Assembly: GCA_903854075.1 (NCBI GenBank)
Contig: CAINVI010000144.1
Location: forward strand, 1-8,378
Length of the DNA stretch: 8,378 nucleotides
Direction of reading: 5' to 3'
Origin: Candidatus Pollutiaquabacter sp.
GTDB taxonomy: Bacteria > Bacteroidota > Bacteroidia > AKYH767-A > 2013-40CM-41-45
Shown here: piece by piece, positions 1 to 6,548 of the stretch
Layout of the letters: each line of letters begins with the position of its first letter
How positions within the stretch are numbered: position 1 is the first letter of the stretch
Program-made: the position numbers and the translations under genes
The notes under the pieces: model-generated
What the model was told of the DNA's origin: nothing
Databases searched by the model: none
The model's input: the letters and a program-made list of their open reading frames with translations, nothing else

Positions 1-1
1 G

Positions 2-574
2 CGATATATTAAGGAGAAGTACCAAAAGCCCGGCGAAGTTTTCTTGGGTGTAGTTCATCGCCTGGACCGGCCGGTGAGTGGCGTTGTTGTTTTTGCACGT
101 ACCTCCAAAGCGCTCTCCCGGATGAATGAATTGTTTCGTGAACGTAAAACGCAAAAAGTTTACTGGGCCGTGGTGCGTAATCGTCCAAAAGATGATCGTG
201 GTACGTTGATTGATTATCTCGTGAAGAACGAAGCTAAAAATAAGTCGTTTGTTTCGGAAGAAGGGCGACAGGGAGCGTTACGTTCTTGGCTTGATTACCA
301 ACTGCTGGCTACCTCGGATACTTACTGCCTGTTGGAGGTGCATCCCCACACCGGGCGACATCATCAGATCCGTGTTCAGCTGTCGGCCATGGGATGTCCA
401 ATTAAGGGAGATTTGAAATATGGTGCTGAGCGGAGTAATCCGGACGGTTCAATCAGTTTGCATGCGCGTCGTTTATCTTTTCTTCATCCAATTAAACAAG
501 AAGAAATTACGATTAGTGCTCGCGTTCCGATGGATCCGTTATGGCAATTTTTCGAAAAGGAAACGGGTAATTAA
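2..574 (+). CDS. RluA-family RNA pseudouridine synthase, 5' end cut by the window edge
   Basis: The gene is already open at the left edge: frame 2 reads without a stop from base 2, giving 190 residues and a TAA. The TTG at 44 is an internal Leu codon, not a start. The family isomerises specific uridines of rRNA or tRNA to pseudouridine in the cytoplasm. The signature HRLDRP is at visible residues 19-24, and Asp22 is the expected catalytic nucleophile. Other family blocks are TGRHHQIR (117-124), GDLKYGA (136-142) and SLHARRLSFLHP (152-163). Short Bacteroidota members without an S4 domain are about 230 residues, so roughly 40-50 N-terminal residues are probably missing. The RNA target (RluA-, RluC- or RluD-like) cannot be assigned from this fragment. 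It converges on panB with 23 bp between the stops, and no hairpin terminator was seen there. Confidence 0.93.
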   Translation, partial: RYIKEKYQKPGEVFLGVVHRLDRPVSGVVVFARTSKALSRMNELFRERKTQKVYWAVVRNRPKDDRGTLIDYLVKNEAKNKSFVSEEGRQGALRSWLDYQLLATSDTYCLLEVHPHTGRHHQIRVQLSAMGCPIKGDLKYGAERSNPDGSISLHARRLSFLHPIKQEEITISARVPMDPLWQFFEKETGN

Positions 575-597
575 ATTACCTGCGAGCGTGAAGCTGT

Positions 598-1416
598 TTA
601 GTACTGCTCTTTTTCGTTCGGGAAATCTTTTGATTTCACGTCTTTGATGTAGTGTTGCGCAGCACCTTTTATTTCGTCGTAAAGATTAAGATAACGGCGA
701 AGGAATCGAGGACTGAATTCATGCGTGATGCCCAGCATGTCGTGAATGACTAATACTTGTCCGTCAACTCCGTTACCGGCACCAATTCCGATAATCGGAA
801 CTTTTACCTGTTGCGCGACTTTAGTTGCCAGTGCTGCCGGAATTTTCTCGAGTACGATAGCAAAACAACCGGTTTCGGCCAGCAAGTGAGCGTCTTCGAG
901 TAAGCGTTGTGCTTCCTGTTCTTCTTTAGCGCGTACCACATACGTGCCAAATTTATAAATCGATTGCGGGGTCAGACCAAGGTGACCCATCACCGGTACT
1001 CCGGCCGATAAAATACGTTCTACGGAATCTTTGATTTCACGTCCACCTTCGATCTTTACAGCATGTGCTCCGGACTCCTTCATAATTCGGATGGAAGAGT
1101 TGAGGGCTTCCTTGGAATTGCCTTGATAGGATCCGAAAGGAAGGTCCACCACGACCAATGCCCGCTGAACACCGCGCACCACGGAAGAGGCGTGGTAGAT
1201 CATTTGATCGAGCGTTATCGGAAGTGTAGTCTCATGACCGGCCATGACATTGGAAGCGGAATCACCCACCAGCAGTACATCCACGCCTGCATCGTCCAGT
1301 ATCCGTGCCAAGGAATAATCGTAGGCTGTGAGCATACTGATTTTTTCGCCCCGTTTCTTCATCTCCTGAAGGGTGTGGGTCGTGACTTTACGTTCTTCGT
1401 TCTTGGCTACTGACAT
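598..1416 (-). CDS. panB: 3-methyl-2-oxobutanoate hydroxymethyltransferase (PanB)
   Basis: PanB is a cytoplasmic (beta/alpha)8-barrel enzyme. It transfers a hydroxymethyl group from 5,10-methylenetetrahydrofolate to 3-methyl-2-oxobutanoate, giving ketopantoate, the first committed step to pantothenate and coenzyme A. The 272 residues match the usual 260-280. Blocks seen are LTAYDYS (29-35), LLVGDS (48-53), DLPF (91-94), VKIEGG (120-125), GHLGLTPQS (144-152), the VLE block ending at Glu190, and GIGAG (210-214). By comparison with the E. coli enzyme, Asp52 and Asp91 should bind the divalent metal and Glu190 should be the catalytic base; Glu123 lies in the conserved IEGG block. All are present, so the enzyme looks intact. 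No Shine-Dalgarno sequence precedes the ATG. No panC, panD or panE is in the window. A -7-like box lies 32 bp upstream. Confidence 0.97.
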   Translation of the reverse strand: MSVAKNEERKVTTHTLQEMKKRGEKISMLTAYDYSLARILDDAGVDVLLVGDSASNVMAGHETTLPITLDQMIYHASSVVRGVQRALVVVDLPFGSYQGNSKEALNSSIRIMKESGAHAVKIEGGREIKDSVERILSAGVPVMGHLGLTPQSIYKFGTYVVRAKEEQEAQRLLEDAHLLAETGCFAIVLEKIPAALATKVAQQVKVPIIGIGAGNGVDGQVLVIHDMLGITHEFSPRFLRRYLNLYDEIKGAAQHYIKDVKSKDFPNEKEQY

Positions 1417-1447
1417 GGATGGTGGTATAGGAAAGGTTATTCACTTT

Positions 1448-1455
1448 CAAAGCTA
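1448..1455 (-). promoter_or_regulatory. Candidate panB promoter -7 element (TAGCTTTG)
   Basis: Read on the minus strand, the sequence is TAGCTTTG, an exact match to the Bacteroidota -7 consensus TAnnTTTG, ending 31 bp before the panB ATG. Transcription would start near 1444, leaving a leader of about 25-28 nt. I could not find a convincing TTTG -33 element at the usual 19-21 bp spacing, so this is a half-supported promoter. Confidence 0.45.
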
Positions 1456-1474
1456 CAAATTAACGTAAAAATCC

Positions 1475-1482
1475 TACTTTTG
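1475..1482 (+). promoter_or_regulatory. Candidate -7 element (TACTTTTG) immediately before the DUF4249-like gene
   Basis: TACTTTTG matches TAnnTTTG exactly and ends only four bases before the ATG at 1487. The -7 box normally lies about 4-6 bases from the transcription start, so the transcript would begin at or within a couple of bases of the start codon and be leaderless. No TTTG -33 element is seen at the expected distance, which weakens the call. It lies 20 bp from the oppositely oriented panB box, so the two promoters share a 70 bp spacer. Confidence 0.4.
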
Positions 1483-1486
1483 GGAC

Positions 1487-2482
1487 ATGAATTTCCGCCT
1501 TTCTGTCGTGCTGCTGTTTTTAACCGCTTTTTGGAGCTGTTCAGAAGATATTGACCTGACGGCGCCGTATGAAGAAACGATGGCGGTCTATGGTTTTTTG
1601 AATCCTAACGATTCGTTACAGTATATCCGTATCAGCAAGGCTTTTTTAGGGGATGGAAATGTGTATGTAATGGCGCAGCAACAGGACTCCGTAAATTATG
1701 GCAATATATTGGATGTGAAGATGGAGCGGATTTTTAATAATGTAGTTGCAGAAACATTTTCGCTTACGCGTGTAGATACAATTGCCAAGGACTCGGGTAC
1801 TTTTTACTACCCTGGACAAGTTTTCTACGTCACCAACCGCATTATCCGCGAGGATGGCAGTAAGTACCGTTTGGTAGTCCGCAACACACAGACCGGTTAT
1901 GAAGTCCGGTCAACAACCAGTATCATTCCTGATATCAACGTGAATGTTCCGTCACCATCGGACGCTGATTTTGCGACCCGCCTACCTATTACGTATAATT
2001 ACCCCTCCACAGCGAACGCCAGAATCCACGATCTCGATATCATTTTCCGCTACCGTGAAATCGAAACTTCCGGCGCCGTGAGTTTTCATGCTGTGGTGAT
2101 TCCCTTTACCGAGAAGCTGACTGGTGCTAATCCGTTTGGACCGATAGAGTTTCAGTATTTTCGTCCGGACTTTTTCATTACGCTGGGACTTGAAATTCCG
2201 GTTCGACCCGGTGTGACGCGCCGTGTGGATGGATTGCCGACCGGTCAGAAAGCCATTGAGTACCGTTTTTATTGCGGCTCTGACGATTTGTATACGTACT
2301 ACCAGTTGACCCGTCCCAGCGACGGTATCGTGCAGGAGCGGCCGTTATTTACCACCATCGAGAACGGGGTGGGACTTTTTACCAGTCGGCTGATTCACTC
2401 CGAATTCAGGAACTTGAGCGCCAATACGCGTGCGGCTTTTGATACCTCAGCCGCTACCAGCAACCTGAATTTCCAGTTTTAA
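1487..2482 (+). CDS. DUF4249-like surface lipoprotein
   Basis: This is a predicted exported lipoprotein of 331 residues. It has a hydrophobic signal segment (residues 5-15) and a candidate lipidated Cys18 in the context FWSC. The next residues are Ser-Glu-Asp-Ile-Asp, an acidic stretch like the signal that sends Bacteroidota lipoproteins to the outer face of the outer membrane. The opening (CSEDIDL, then a VYGFLNPND block around residues 34-42) and the beta-rich body resemble the DUF4249 family. Those proteins often sit beside TonB-dependent receptors, but none is here: panB lies upstream and dnaK downstream, so it looks monocistronic. Family assignment is by recognition only, and function is unknown. 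The start is supported by the signal peptide beginning directly at this ATG. No Shine-Dalgarno sequence is present. Confidence 0.75.
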   Translation: MNFRLSVVLLFLTAFWSCSEDIDLTAPYEETMAVYGFLNPNDSLQYIRISKAFLGDGNVYVMAQQQDSVNYGNILDVKMERIFNNVVAETFSLTRVDTIAKDSGTFYYPGQVFYVTNRIIREDGSKYRLVVRNTQTGYEVRSTTSIIPDINVNVPSPSDADFATRLPITYNYPSTANARIHDLDIIFRYREIETSGAVSFHAVVIPFTEKLTGANPFGPIEFQYFRPDFFITLGLEIPVRPGVTRRVDGLPTGQKAIEYRFYCGSDDLYTYYQLTRPSDGIVQERPLFTTIENGVGLFTSRLIHSEFRNLSANTRAAFDTSAATSNLNFQF

Positions 2483-2496
2483 GTGTCGCTTTGACA

Positions 2497-2518
2497 GCCT
2501 TTTTTAGTTGAAAAAGGC
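2497..2518 (+). terminator. Hairpin after the DUF4249-like gene, probable terminator
   Basis: GCCTTTTT (2497-2504) pairs perfectly with AAAAAGGC (2511-2518) around a six-base loop, starting 15 bp after the stop codon. The downstream sequence has only a short T run (GATTTA), so intrinsic termination may be inefficient. Position and symmetry still favour a terminator isolating dnaK from its upstream neighbour. Confidence 0.5.
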
Positions 2519-2530
2519 GATTTAGCACAA

Positions 2531-2565
2531 TTTCTGCCAATTTTTCTGCCTTTCTGCCAATGGCA
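2531..2565 (+). repeat. Three TTTCTGCC direct repeats plus a TGCCA/TGGCA palindrome in the dnaK control region
   Basis: TTTCTGCC occurs at 2531-2538, 2543-2550 and 2551-2558. The last copy runs into the perfect palindrome TGCCAATGGCA (2555-2565, central A). TGCC therefore occurs three times in direct orientation and once inverted within 31 bp, upstream of and overlapping the putative -24 element. This layout suits binding by a regulator of the heat-shock gene. The regulator is unknown, and this is not the CIRCE element. Confidence 0.5.
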
Positions 2566-2575
2566 TAACTATTGA
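2561..2575 (+). promoter_or_regulatory. Sigma-54-like -24/-12 promoter candidate for dnaK
   Basis: TGGCAT (2561-2566), four more spacer bases and TTGA (2572-2575) follow the sigma-54 layout TGGCACG-N4-TTGC. The GG and the final G doublet are separated by the canonical 10 bp. Deviations are T for C and A for G in the -24 block, and A for the last C of the -12 block, the most serious one. Transcription would start near 2586, giving a leader of about 38 nt rich in A and C. No ordinary TTTG/TAnnTTTG pair was found between 2483 and 2623. A degenerate -7 box (TAACTATTG, 2566-2574) covering the same bases is the main alternative. Confidence 0.4.
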
Positions 2576-2623
2576 CCAGGAGGAGTTACGATAACAACCG
2601 TAACAAACAACAACCCCAATATC

Positions 2624-4528
2624 ATGAGAAAAGTAATCGGAATTGACTTAGGAACTACCAACTCCTGCGTGGCCGTCATGGAAGGCAATGAGCCGGTCGT
2701 GATTCCAAACAGCGAAGGCCGTCGAACTACGCCTTCGGTGGTGGCATTTATGGATAATGGCGAGCGTAAGGTGGGCGATCCTGCCAAGCGTCAGGCTATT
2801 ACCAACCCGCGTAACACCGTTTTCTCCATCAAGCGCTTCATGGGTGAGACCTATGATTCGACAACGAAGGAGCGTGAGCGTGTGCCTTACGAGGTAGTGA
2901 AAGGCGATAACAATACGCCACGTGTTAAAATCACGGACAGAAACTATACTCCTCAGGAGATCTCTGCGATCATTCTGCAGAAAATGAAAAAGACAGCAGA
3001 GGATTATCTCGGCTACGAAGTAGGCGAGGCGGTCATCACTGTCCCGGCATACTTCAACGATGCTCAGCGCCAGGCTACCAAAGAGGCCGGTGAAATCGCA
3101 GGCTTGAAAGTGCTGCGTATCATTAACGAGCCTACGGCAGCCTCTTTAGCGTATGGTCTTGACAAGAAAAACAAAGACGAGAAAATCGCCGTGTTTGACT
3201 TAGGTGGTGGTACGTTCGATATTTCTGTCCTAGAACTCGGCGACGGTGTTTTCGAGGTGAAGTCAACTAATGGTGATACTCACCTTGGTGGCGATGATTT
3301 CGATCAGAAGATTATCGACTGGTTGGCCGATGAATTTAAGAACGACGAGGGCATAGACTTGCGCCGCGATCCGATGGCTTTACAGCGTTTGAAAGAGGCC
3401 GCGGAGAAGGCGAAAATTGAATTGTCCAGCTCTACGCAAACGGAAATTAATCTGCCGTATATAATGCCGGTTGACGGAATTCCAAAGCACCTTGTCAAGA
3501 CATTGACCCGCTCCAAATTCGAGCAGTTGGCGGATGATCTTATTCGCCGTACGTTGGAGCCTTGCAAGAAAGCGTTGTCTGATGCCGGAATGAATCCAAG
3601 TGATATCGATGAAGTGATCCTGGTCGGTGGTTCCACCCGAATCCCTGCTATTCAGCAAGTAGTTGAAAAATTCTTCGGGAAGACACCGAATCGCGGTGTG
3701 AACCCGGATGAAGTAGTGGCAATTGGTGCAGCCATCCAAGGTGCCGTACTCACCGGTGAAGTAACGGACGTATTGTTGCTTGATGTAACGCCATTGTCAC
3801 TCGGTATAGAAACCATGGGTGGTGTGATGACCAAGCTCATCGAGTCCAATACGACTATTCCTACCAAGAAGAGTGAGACGTTTTCTACAGCTTCGGATAA
3901 TCAGCCTTCCGTGGAAATTCACATCCTACAAGGTGAGCGTTCCATGGCGCGTGATAACCGTACTATCGGACGGTTCCACCTGGATGGTATTCCGCCTTCT
4001 CCTCGTGGTGTTCCGCAGATCGAAGTCACCTTTGATATCGACGCAAATGGACTTCTACACGTAACAGCCAAGGATAAAGCCACTGGTAAATCCCAAAATA
4101 TCCGTATCGAAGCGTCTTCCGGACTTTCTGAAGATGAAATCAAACGCATGAAGACGGAGGCGGAGGCTAACGCGGAAACCGATCGTAAGGCGAAAGAAGA
4201 TGCTGATAAGATCAATCAGGCCGATACACTGATTTTCCAGAGTGAAAAACAGCTGACTGAATTTGGAGACAAACTCCCTGCTGATAAGAAGGAGACGATT
4301 CAAAAGGCGCTGGCTGAACTCAAAGACGCTCACAAAGAGCGTGATTTGACGAAGCTCGATACCGCCCTGCAAGCACTCAATACGGCGTGGTCGGCAGCTT
4401 CTGAAGAGATGTACAAAGCTACGCAGGGTGCTGAGCAGCCCGGACCGGATGCCGGCAATGCCAATGCAAAATCAGACGGCGAAGTTACCGACGTAGATTT
4501 TGAAGAGGTGAAAGACGATAAGAAATAA
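2624..4528 (+). CDS. dnaK: Molecular chaperone DnaK (Hsp70)
   Basis: DnaK is the ATP-driven cytoplasmic chaperone that binds exposed hydrophobic peptide segments and cycles with DnaJ and GrpE; neither partner is in this window. The 634-residue length is normal. The nucleotide-binding domain (about 1-380) has IDLGTTNS (7-14), Lys70 at the catalytic-lysine position, NEPTAA (168-173), DLGGGTFD (192-199), HLGGDDFD (220-227) and VGGSTRIP (334-341). The hydrophobic linker VLLLDVTP is at 383-390. The beta substrate-binding domain follows, then a helical lid (about 500-600) and a flexible Gly/Pro/Asn tail ending in DVDFEEVKDDKK, the bacterial EEV-type end. Nothing is missing or broken. The start is fixed by the conserved N-terminus. 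An AGGAGG lies 40 bp upstream, too far to act as its ribosome site. The control region suggests stress regulation. Confidence 0.99.
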   Translation: MRKVIGIDLGTTNSCVAVMEGNEPVVIPNSEGRRTTPSVVAFMDNGERKVGDPAKRQAITNPRNTVFSIKRFMGETYDSTTKERERVPYEVVKGDNNTPRVKITDRNYTPQEISAIILQKMKKTAEDYLGYEVGEAVITVPAYFNDAQRQATKEAGEIAGLKVLRIINEPTAASLAYGLDKKNKDEKIAVFDLGGGTFDISVLELGDGVFEVKSTNGDTHLGGDDFDQKIIDWLADEFKNDEGIDLRRDPMALQRLKEAAEKAKIELSSSTQTEINLPYIMPVDGIPKHLVKTLTRSKFEQLADDLIRRTLEPCKKALSDAGMNPSDIDEVILVGGSTRIPAIQQVVEKFFGKTPNRGVNPDEVVAIGAAIQGAVLTGEVTDVLLLDVTPLSLGIETMGGVMTKLIESNTTIPTKKSETFSTASDNQPSVEIHILQGERSMARDNRTIGRFHLDGIPPSPRGVPQIEVTFDIDANGLLHVTAKDKATGKSQNIRIEASSGLSEDEIKRMKTEAEANAETDRKAKEDADKINQADTLIFQSEKQLTEFGDKLPADKKETIQKALAELKDAHKERDLTKLDTALQALNTAWSAASEEMYKATQGAEQPGPDAGNANAKSDGEVTDVDFEEVKDDKK

Positions 4529-4544
4529 TCGAATCGTTTATAAC

Positions 4545-4582
4545 AAAAAAGAAAGGGAGCTTTTGGGCTCCCTTTCTTTTTT
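4545..4582. terminator. Strong bidirectional terminator between dnaK and the convergent barrel gene
   Basis: A 16 bp perfect stem pairs 4545-4560 with 4567-4582 around the loop TTTTGG. Its core is GGGAGC/GCTCCC, and the stem ends in A6 on the left and T6 on the right. It therefore has a GC-rich core followed by a U tract in both directions. It begins 16 bp after the dnaK stop and ends 14 bp before the stop of the minus-strand barrel gene, so it should terminate both. Confidence 0.93.
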
Positions 4583-4596
4583 ATAGTTATGATGTG

Positions 4597-5214
4597 TTAT
4601 TGCATAAAGGCAATACCAACCTGAAAGCTCAGCGATTTTATTTTATCAATATTGAAATCCGCTTCGCGGTTGGTAGCGTAGTTATAACGTACGCCCAGTA
4701 AAGCAGCCGTGGTAGAGTTCGGTCCAAATTTGATTAAGGCTCCGGCTTCAGGACGTAGTAAAAATCCCCAATTGGTGCTGTACAGATTGTAAATATTGAA
4801 ATAAACATCCTGTTCGCTATACATTGCGCCGACTCCTAATCCTGCGTAGGGCATGACCAACTTGTCGTCCATAAAATAGTAGTGCGCATTGAGGTTAAAC
4901 GGTACGCTGTAGATGTATTTGTACAGATCGGTGGTGATAGCTCCATTGCCGAAATCATACGTCCGCTTAGGCTGGTATTGGTAGGAGGACGACCAGCTGA
5001 GTTCACCGCCAACTGAAATTTTTGGGGTTATGAAAAAACGTCCTTCGATTTTACCGCCGTAGAAACTGGTTCGTTCGATGAAGTTTTTGTTGTTCAGCGG
5101 AACGTTTATGTCCCATCCGAAGGCGAATAATCCATTTGGAATATAACCGTATTGTGCTTTGACGGAAGAACCGGAAATAAAAAGAAGCAGGAAGGTGTAA
5201 AGTATCTTTTTCAT
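4597..5214 (-). CDS. Outer-membrane beta-barrel protein (porin-like)
   Basis: This is a predicted outer-membrane protein of 205 residues. The signal peptide runs to residue 20 and is probably cleaved at VKA/QY. The mature part alternates aromatic and hydrophobic residues with Gly and polar turns, as in an eight-strand OmpA/OmpW-like barrel. Family-like stretches are the GRFFITPKISVGGELSW region and PYAGLGVGAMY. The ATG at 5214 is preferred to the in-frame TTG at 5241: it begins the signal peptide, while the TTG start would add nine residues ahead of the Lys-Lys and overlap the upstream gene. It lies 23 bp after the Tyr-rich lipoprotein gene, probably in one transcript. The last residues are AFMQ, not the usual terminal Phe, so the barrel-assembly signal may be two residues inside. 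Substrate and role are unknown. Confidence 0.82.
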   Translation of the reverse strand: MKKILYTFLLLFISGSSVKAQYGYIPNGLFAFGWDINVPLNNKNFIERTSFYGGKIEGRFFITPKISVGGELSWSSSYQYQPKRTYDFGNGAITTDLYKYIYSVPFNLNAHYYFMDDKLVMPYAGLGVGAMYSEQDVYFNIYNLYSTNWGFLLRPEAGALIKFGPNSTTAALLGVRYNYATNREADFNIDKIKSLSFQVGIAFMQ

Positions 5215-5237
5215 GGTGTTGTCTGATGATTGGAGAA

Positions 5238-5876
5238 TCAACGTTGGATATACGGTGACTGTATAAAGGACTGATCGATGGCGTCAAGTCCGTATTGAAT
5301 ATTGACGGTCGTGAAATCGGAAAGTAATCCGTTGCCGATTCCGGTCCATAGTACAATTACTTTGTCGTTGTTGGCGTCAGCGTTTTTCAAGTCAAGGATT
5401 TCCATGACAATAGTTCCTGTGTTGTAGGAATAGGAGTAAGAGAATGGGTAGTAATAATAACAGCTGTAGCAGCCCCAATAGTACGGATCATAGTAACCCG
5501 GATATCCCCACCAGTAGCCCGGCGAAATAATATTTCCTTCGTTGAGTTGATTAATGGCGAAAATATTGACACCCAGATCGGCGTTGGCAGTAGAGTCGAA
5601 AGGAAGATTAGTATATCCGCGTGCGTTCATGTTGGATTTGACGCGGTTGATAAGTTGATTAGCAATATTGGATGGCAAAAGCGTATCGCCGTTCGGGTCA
5701 TTGGTTACAATACCGACTTGGTCTACGATTTTATAGGTCACATATTCGCCGAAATCAGCGGTTTCATCATAAAGGGTCGCTACCAGAAAATCGTCGGAGA
5801 GGTTGGAGAGGTTCGGTTCCTTACGGCAACCGAAAGAAATACTAACCAGTAACAACAGGAAAGTTATTTTTTTCAT
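5238..5876 (-). CDS. DUF4136-like lipoprotein with a Tyr-rich centre and a CxxC motif
   Basis: This is a predicted lipoprotein of 212 residues. The signal sequence MKKITFLLLLVSISFGC ends at Cys17, the likely lipidation site. The layout resembles DUF4136: an N-terminal strand region, a helix with a GY after it (about 68-88), then an aspartate-containing strand (ADLGVNIF, 99-106), and a C-terminal half with TGTIVMEILDLKN (153-165) and VLWTGIGNG (175-183). The central loop at 121-151 has 14 Tyr and three Trp in 31 residues, and contains Cys136-Tyr-Ser-Cys139. A CxxC outside the cytoplasm could form a disulfide or bind a metal, but nothing here shows which. It is the first gene of a two-gene unit with the barrel protein downstream, and is divergent from another DUF4136 gene. 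No Shine-Dalgarno sequence. Function unknown; the family match is moderately sure. Confidence 0.78.
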   Translation of the reverse strand: MKKITFLLLLVSISFGCRKEPNLSNLSDDFLVATLYDETADFGEYVTYKIVDQVGIVTNDPNGDTLLPSNIANQLINRVKSNMNARGYTNLPFDSTANADLGVNIFAINQLNEGNIISPGYWWGYPGYYDPYYWGCYSCYYYYPFSYSYSYNTGTIVMEILDLKNADANNDKVIVLWTGIGNGLLSDFTTVNIQYGLDAIDQSFIQSPYIQR

Positions 5877-5993
5877 TGCGATTAATTATTTTTTGGTAAA
5901 GGAATGTAATATTTGGTTCTATATCAAGTATTCCAGACTTGTAATATTCAGTAATTCGGGGGACATTGGCCCTGAATTAAAATCATATCTCTT
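5877..5993. promoter_or_regulatory. Divergent control region between two DUF4136-type lipoprotein genes
   Basis: This 117 bp AT-rich spacer must hold the promoters of both flanking genes. It contains the 9 bp direct repeat TGTAATATT at 5905-5913 and 5940-5948, 35 bp apart. I found no exact TAnnTTTG box in either orientation. The nearest is AATATTTG at 5908-5915 on the plus strand, one base off and about 80 bp before the 5994 start. The promoters are therefore unassigned. Confidence 0.45.
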
Positions 5994-6548
5994 ATGAAAA
6001 TCAGTCACTTAATACTGGTTCTGTTCTTATTATCGGGCTGTTCCACCTATAATGTAACGTATGAGCGTAAGCCGGGAACGGATTATACGCGCTATAAAAC
6101 GTATGCTTGGCTACCGGCAGACTCAACGCCGGGGAATAACAAGCAATTTCTGAACGATCGAATCATGTATTATTCCAATCAACAGCTAGCTGCCAAAGGA
6201 ATGCAGATAGATGTCAATAATCCGGATGCGGTGTTTAATTTTTATACCTACACCGTGGATAAAGTACAGTATCAGTACAATCCACCGCCGGCTTCTATGT
6301 CATTCGGTTTTGGCGGTCCGGGTTATTATATGGGTTATGCTGCTCCGCTGGCTCCTGCTACTGTTACGCAAATCAATTACAAAGAAGGCACTTTGGTCAT
6401 TCAGATGATTGATACCCGTTCGCATACAGAAGTATGGAAAGGAATTGTCTCCAAAACATTTGATCAAGGTATTGACATTGATGCTGAATTGCGTTCAGCT
6501 ATTGCCAAGACGATGTACACGCTGCCGGTACGAAATACTACGAAGTGA
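5994..6548 (+). CDS. DUF4136 family lipoprotein
   Basis: This is a predicted lipoprotein of 184 residues with a clear lipobox LSGC, lipidated Cys16, after a hydrophobic signal. Hallmarks of DUF4136 are visible: DYTRYKTYAWLP (30-41) near the N-terminus, a central helix leading to a GM turn (LAAKGMQ), a beta strand before a Pro/Gly/Tyr-rich linker (about 97-122), and the C-terminal GTLVIQMID plus EVWKGIVS block. The cell location is probably the periplasmic or outer face of the outer membrane; the role is unknown. It lacks the CxxC of its divergent relative. No Shine-Dalgarno sequence lies before the ATG, and the start is set by the signal peptide. After its TGA the same frame stays open to 6746. 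Confidence 0.87.
   Translation: MKISHLILVLFLLSGCSTYNVTYERKPGTDYTRYKTYAWLPADSTPGNNKQFLNDRIMYYSNQQLAAKGMQIDVNNPDAVFNFYTYTVDKVQYQYNPPPASMSFGFGGPGYYMGYAAPLAPATVTQINYKEGTLVIQMIDTRSHTEVWKGIVSKTFDQGIDIDAELRSAIAKTMYTLPVRNTTK

Noticed and set aside
44..46. TTG as the start of the pseudouridine synthase gene.
   Set aside because: The frame stays open to base 2 and encodes KPGEVF just before the HRLDRP block, as in full-length relatives, so the TTG is an internal Leu codon.
2522..2530. TTAGCAC at the start of the dnaK control region resembles a CIRCE (HrcA operator) half-site.
   Set aside because: CIRCE needs TTAGCACTC, nine bases, then GAGTGCTAA. The last two bases of the half-site differ and no inverted half follows at that spacing.
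3304..4372. Several minus-strand open frames of 70-120 codons inside dnaK.
   Set aside because: They are antisense to a strongly conserved coding sequence, have no signal peptides or recognisable motifs, and are explained by dnaK codon composition.
5215..5241. TTG at 5241 as the start of the beta-barrel gene, overlapping the upstream stop.
   Set aside because: The ATG at 5214 begins directly with a typical Lys-Lys signal peptide. The nine extra residues would precede it without explanation.
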